Assembly: GCA_934675095.1 (NCBI GenBank)
Contig: CAKUPC010000054.1
Coordinates: 1-9,171, forward strand
Length of the DNA stretch: 9,171 nucleotides
Direction of reading: 5' to 3'
From: an uncultured Bacteroidales bacterium
GTDB lineage: Bacteria; Bacteroidota; Bacteroidia; Bacteroidales; UBA932
Shown here: one piece after another, positions 6,523 to 9,171 of the stretch
Position numbering within the stretch: the first letter of the stretch is position 1
How the letters are laid out: each line of letters opens with the position of its first letter
Translations under genes and position numbers: made by a program
Notes under the pieces: model-generated
The model's database searches: none
The model's input: the letters and a program-made list of their open reading frames with translations, nothing else
What the model was told of the DNA's origin: nothing

Positions 6523-8325
6523 CTATGCCTTCTGCGTGGAGGATGACAGGCGCATTATCACCGCGTCGTTCGCAGGGACGCTGACCTTGACCGGGGACTG
6601 CGCGTTGCAGAGCGGTGTCTGGTGCAGGTCGAGCCATTCAAAGGCGTGCTCGGGAACAGTGAGTTCCATCTGCGCGGGCTGAGAGGAGAAATTGGCAACA
6701 ATCAGGAAGGTGTCGTCGGCGTCGTCACGCAGGAAGGCGAAATGCCTGTCCTTGTCGAAACCCCGGGAATTGTAGTTGCAGTAGCAGAGGTCGTAGGTCA
6801 CGCCCTTTGAAATCGCGTTGTCGCCGACCGCGAAACGGAGCATCCCCGTGAACTTCACGAAAAACTTGAGCTCGGACTCCGTAAGTCCCGTCTCCTTCAT
6901 GAGAAGCTTCATCTTCACGGCGCTCTTCACACGCCTGCGCAGCAGAGGCCTGCGGTCCTTGTCCGCGGTGTCCGAGAGCAGTTCCGCGGCCGTGAGGTAA
7001 TTGCCGTTCCGCGTCAGCTTTCTGAGCGCGCGCAACCACCGGGTGGACCACCAGTCAAAGATTGTGGTGCGCCCGTCGAGACCGCTGAATCCCTCCGAAT
7101 CCATGCCCCTCTCCCCCACTTCCTCTCCGAAGTAGGTCATGAACGGGGACAGATTCATCATCAGGCTCACGGCAAGAGCCGGATAGCAGCGCTCGGCCCT
7201 CTTCCCGAAGAAGTCGGAGGCAAAGCGCTGTTCGTCATGGTTTTCGAGGAAATTCAGCATATAGAGCTGAAGGTCACCGAGATTCTGCCATGAGGTTGTG
7301 ATGCGCGTGGCCGACTGCCACGGCTCGACGAACGGCTGCGCACTGTCGTCGCACCTGACAATGTCTGCAAGAGCATCATACAGCCCAGATTTGTCATAGA
7401 GAAGGTCGAAGCCTACTTCGCGTACATATTTGCAGTAGAGCGGTTTCTGATAGACCTCCGCTACGAACATCGTCTCCGGCCGCTCCTTCTTCACCTGAGC
7501 GATTGCCCAGCGGAAGAACTCCGGCGGGACGAGTTCCACCATATCACAGCGGAAACCGTCAACTCCCTTCGAGAGCCAGTAGCGCAGAATATGAAGCATC
7601 TTGTCCCATGTGGCGGTGTGGAAGTCACAGTAGTTTATCTTCACGGTCTCATACCAGTCGTTCTCGCCCGGTGAAGCCGTGTAGGCATTTCCGCAGGCAC
7701 GCGCCGGGAACTCCTCAAAAAGCGGCTTTCCGGCCGCTTTCCACTCGCCCTCGTTCGGCAGTTTCAGACGCTGTCCGGGGTAGTAGAAGAAATCATTTTC
7801 GGCTTTCCAATGGACGGACTTGTCATCCGTCGCGCCGAGTGACATTTTGTCAGACGGACGACCCTCTATGGACTTATCGACGCCGACCCCATAGTCCCTC
7901 GCGACATGATTCGGCACGAAGTCAATCAGCACCTTCAGCCCCGCAGCATGAATCCTTGCGACCAGCTCCTCAAACTCGTGAAGCCTCGCGGAGGGATTGT
8001 CCGCGAGATAGGGATTGACGTCGTAGTAGTCCTGAATGGCATACGGAGAACCAGCCAAGCCCTTGACGAACTGTCCGTTGGAGACATGACCTCCGTTTCC
8101 CTCGGAGAGGCCGCCCATTGCCGTGGAGTCGCTGCAGGAGTGACGGATTATCCCCGTCAGCCAGAGGTGCGTGTAGCCGCACCATTTTAGATAGGCTAGC
8201 GTATCCTCGTCTATGTCGGAGAATTTGCCGCTGCCGTTCACGGCGCAGCTGCCGCCTTTCACAGGATGTTCATTCATATTGCCCCACAGCCGGGGAACTA
8301 TCTGATATATAAGTGTCTTGCCCAT
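6523..8325 (-). CDS. cytoplasmic GH13 alpha-amylase-family glycosidase
   Basis: This is a glycoside hydrolase acting on alpha-glucans or maltodextrins; exact specificity (hydrolase or transglycosylase) cannot be read. At 600 residues it has the full GH13 order: region I DFVPNH (135-140), region II GFRCDMVE with nucleophile D261, acid/base E290 in FVAEVY, and transition-state D364 in ENHDE, then YFGEE (398-402). A long domain-B loop (about 145-230) separates regions I and II. Between the barrel end and the C-terminal beta domain (about 505-600) is a basic helical stretch (about 430-500). The N-terminus MGKTLIYQIVPRLWG has no signal peptide, so it acts in the cytoplasm on imported or stored glucan. 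The ATG at 8325 follows an A-rich leader without Shine-Dalgarno, normal for the phylum. No SusC/SusD-type transporter or other glycan gene is adjacent. Confidence 0.92.
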   Translation of the reverse strand: MGKTLIYQIVPRLWGNMNEHPVKGGSCAVNGSGKFSDIDEDTLAYLKWCGYTHLWLTGIIRHSCSDSTAMGGLSEGNGGHVSNGQFVKGLAGSPYAIQDYYDVNPYLADNPSARLHEFEELVARIHAAGLKVLIDFVPNHVARDYGVGVDKSIEGRPSDKMSLGATDDKSVHWKAENDFFYYPGQRLKLPNEGEWKAAGKPLFEEFPARACGNAYTASPGENDWYETVKINYCDFHTATWDKMLHILRYWLSKGVDGFRCDMVELVPPEFFRWAIAQVKKERPETMFVAEVYQKPLYCKYVREVGFDLLYDKSGLYDALADIVRCDDSAQPFVEPWQSATRITTSWQNLGDLQLYMLNFLENHDEQRFASDFFGKRAERCYPALAVSLMMNLSPFMTYFGEEVGERGMDSEGFSGLDGRTTIFDWWSTRWLRALRKLTRNGNYLTAAELLSDTADKDRRPLLRRRVKSAVKMKLLMKETGLTESELKFFVKFTGMLRFAVGDNAISKGVTYDLCYCNYNSRGFDKDRHFAFLRDDADDTFLIVANFSSQPAQMELTVPEHAFEWLDLHQTPLCNAQSPVKVSVPANDAVIMRLSSSTQKA

Positions 8326-8345
8326 TGTTTTTATGTTCTTAGTCT

Positions 8346-8425
8346 CCGGTTTTCTGAACTGCGCAAAGATCTCTCACTGCGTTCGAGATGACAGGAACAA
8401 TGTTCGAGATGCAGAATTCAACCGG
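8346..8425. repeat. short intergenic repeat-like element with inverted ends
   Basis: The stretch is bounded by CCGGTT (8346-8351) and AACCGG (8420-8425). The inverted similarity extends inward imperfectly for about 15 bases on each side. Inside are a 10-bp direct repeat GTTCGAGATG (8381-8390 and 8402-8411, period 21) and a small stem, ATCTC (8369-8373) with GAGAT (8385-8389). Read on the minus strand it contains CATCTCGAACGCAGTGAGAG, a style of sequence seen in interspersed intergenic repeats of several bacterial groups. Copy number cannot be judged from one window. It sits where the GH13 promoter would be expected. Confidence 0.4.
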
Positions 8426-8446
8426 AATTTGCCGCTGCCATATAAA

Positions 8447-8485
8447 ACAAAATGAGTGCCCGAGAGAATCGGGCACTCATTTTGT
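8447..8485 (-). terminator. strong intrinsic terminator of the lipoprotein gene, possibly bidirectional
   Basis: ACAAAATGAGTGCCCGA (8447-8463) pairs perfectly with TCGGGCACTCATTTTGT (8469-8485): a 17-bp stem with a 5-base loop. Minus-strand transcripts leave the stem into TTTTATA, a good U-rich tract, about 31 bases after the lipoprotein stop codon. Forward transcripts meet ATTTTGTCAT, a weaker tract. It insulates the GH13 gene from the lipoprotein gene behind it. Confidence 0.88.
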
Positions 8486-8516
8486 CATATTACCGAATCA
8501 TGCGATTATTGCATAT

Positions 8517-8954
8517 TCAATAGGAGAGAGTCAAAGAATATTCTCTGAGCATCTTGTTCTCTCCGCTCCTGATTCGTTTCAGATAGAGCACATTGCCAAT
8601 CTCGAAAGAGTAGCCTTTGTCTGTGAGAGCCTGAATCTTCTGATTCGCTTCGGTTTCAACCGCCTTGAGCTGCTGGAGCTTGGTTTCATACTTTGCCACC
8701 GCCTTTTCGTCTGCCGCAGAAAGGTCACCGCCTTCAACAGTCTCTACCCAGGTCTCCGTCACGAAGGCGCCGAGGCTCGCCTCAATCTCCTTGCAGACTT
8801 TCGCAGCCTCACAGTTGGGATTACCCATCGCTGAATTGTTCCCGGAGAGCGCCAGGCCCATTTCGTAGACGACATCCTCCGTGCTTTTCTGTGCGCAGGA
8901 GAAGAACATAAACGGCACAATGGCCAGTGCCATAACTGCAATGAACTTTTTCAT
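8517..8954 (-). CDS. small predicted lipoprotein, function unknown
   Basis: I do not recognise this 145-residue protein. From MKKF it has a short basic n-region, a hydrophobic core (FIAVMALAIVPFMFF) and SC at 19-20, a permissive lipobox (FFSC) typical of Bacteroidota, so Cys20 is probably lipidated. The residues after Cys (AQKSTED) are polar and acidic near the anchor, which in this phylum may favour surface display. The body has two close Cys (C48, C54) that could form a disulfide, then a charged helical, probably coiled-coil stretch (about 78-112), and a basic tail with KRIRSGENK. The GTG at 8963 would add only MVF; the ATG at 8954 is preferred. It has its own terminator (8447-8485) and a near-consensus promoter upstream, so it is monocistronic. 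Confidence 0.75.
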   Translation of the reverse strand: MKKFIAVMALAIVPFMFFSCAQKSTEDVVYEMGLALSGNNSAMGNPNCEAAKVCKEIEASLGAFVTETWVETVEGGDLSAADEKAVAKYETKLQQLKAVETEANQKIQALTDKGYSFEIGNVLYLKRIRSGENKMLREYSLTLSY

Positions 8955-8963
8955 AAAAACCAC

Positions 8964-9021
8964 TGATTTTAAAACCTTATTTCAGGAATTGATATTCCCT
9001 CAAAACATACGCCGCAGTCGA
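8964..9021 (-). promoter_or_regulatory. upstream region of the lipoprotein gene with near-consensus -7 element
   Basis: On the minus strand, bases 9009-9001 read TATGTTTTG, one base longer than TAnnTTTG. It would start transcription near 8995 and give a leader of about 40 bases. A 5-bp inverted repeat, GGAAT (8985-8989) and ATTCC (8994-8998), lies at the expected start site and could be a small operator or a weak end signal for the gene to the right. No strong terminator follows the right-edge gene, so read-through into the lipoprotein is possible. Confidence 0.3.
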
Positions 9022-9171
9022 CTACCAATTCAAGATTTTCTCGAAGTCATACTCCTCTAATTCTTTCATTCCTATGCTGCAATACGCTCCATTCAACATC
9101 ATTAGGCTGGCTTCAATGACAGTTTCTTCGCATAAAACGAATATTTCTTTTCCTTTTGCATAGGCATATCC
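9022..9171 (-). CDS. C-terminal fragment of a nucleoside 2-deoxyribosyltransferase-like protein (partial at right edge)
   Basis: The minus strand is open from the right edge to TAG at 9022-9024, giving 49 residues. It begins GYAYAKGKEIFVL and ends EEYDFEKILNW. The opening resembles the conserved G-Y-A-x-A-x-G-K-x-hydrophobic segment of the nucleoside 2-deoxyribosyltransferase fold, where it follows the catalytic Glu (outside the window). The later LMMLNGAY segment would be the C-terminal helix. The protein reads like a real soluble domain end. The DNA is clearly more AT-rich than the rest of the window (about 40% G+C or less by eye), with A/T-ending codons, which suggests acquisition from elsewhere. 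With only the tail visible, the family call is tentative, but that this is coding is fairly sure. Confidence 0.6.
   Translation of the reverse strand, partial: GYAYAKGKEIFVLCEETVIEASLMMLNGAYCSIGMKELEEYDFEKILNW

Larger units (their letters stand above)
8326..8516. other. intergenic region upstream of the GH13 gene
   Basis: These 191 bases separate the GH13 start from the lipoprotein stop. They hold an ~80-base repeat-like element (8346-8425) and a strong terminator hairpin (8447-8485), each listed separately. No exact TAnnTTTG element facing the GH13 gene was found; its promoter is unassigned. No plausible small gene was seen. Confidence 0.5.

Noticed and set aside
7503..8018. A 171-codon forward frame inside the GH13 gene
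   Set aside because: It is antisense to the GH13 catalytic regions and its Ser/Arg/Pro/His-rich composition is typical of a shadow frame.
1..9171. CRISPR array, tRNA, rRNA, insertion sequence or phage-like genes
   Set aside because: No regularly spaced repeats, cloverleaf-like segments, rRNA signatures, transposase/integrase motifs or structural phage genes were seen on either strand.

Overview
The window looks like a Bacteroidota chromosome, most likely order Bacteroidales. The base composition is mid-50s % G+C by eye. The support is: the DUF5117/DUF4953-type zinc metalloprotease, a family common in this phylum; a membrane-anchored LytTR regulator; A-rich leaders with little or no Shine-Dalgarno sequence; and exact matches to the Bacteroidetes -7 promoter element (TAnnTTTG) at two start regions. 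No rRNA, tRNA, CRISPR array, integrase or transposase was seen.

Layout from left to right. Positions 1-339 hold an open frame that may be the tail of an uncharacterised protein (weak call). Positions 340-450 are a leader with a 10-bp direct repeat. Positions 451-3075 (+) encode an exported 874-residue metzincin-like metalloprotease. One base after its stop codon, and convergent with it, lies the end of a two-gene minus-strand unit: a classical SDR oxidoreductase (5371-4517) followed by a class-3-type aldehyde dehydrogenase (4456-3077). Across a 180-200 bp shared intergenic region, a four-helix membrane protein with a C-terminal LytTR DNA-binding domain (5602-6489, +) is transcribed divergently. 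A cytoplasmic GH13 alpha-amylase-family enzyme (8325-6523, -) converges on it. Upstream of that enzyme are an ~80 bp repeat-like element with inverted ends and a 17-bp-stem terminator. The terminator closes a small lipoprotein gene (8954-8517, -). The last 150 bases are the 3' end of a distinctly AT-rich minus-strand gene that runs off the window and resembles nucleoside 2-deoxyribosyltransferase-fold proteins.

How the genes may work together. The SDR and ALDH are best read as consecutive oxidation steps (alcohol to aldehyde to acid) on a hydrophobic or long-chain substrate. The divergent LytTR membrane regulator is the natural candidate to control them, because the shared intergenic region contains a promoter for each side and a near-perfect palindrome. 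This SDR/ALDH/LytTR cluster is the closest thing here to an undescribed system, but its function is inferred from family and layout only. The protease, amylase and lipoprotein look like independent housekeeping or accessory genes. I saw no clear defence, mobile or secondary-metabolite system.
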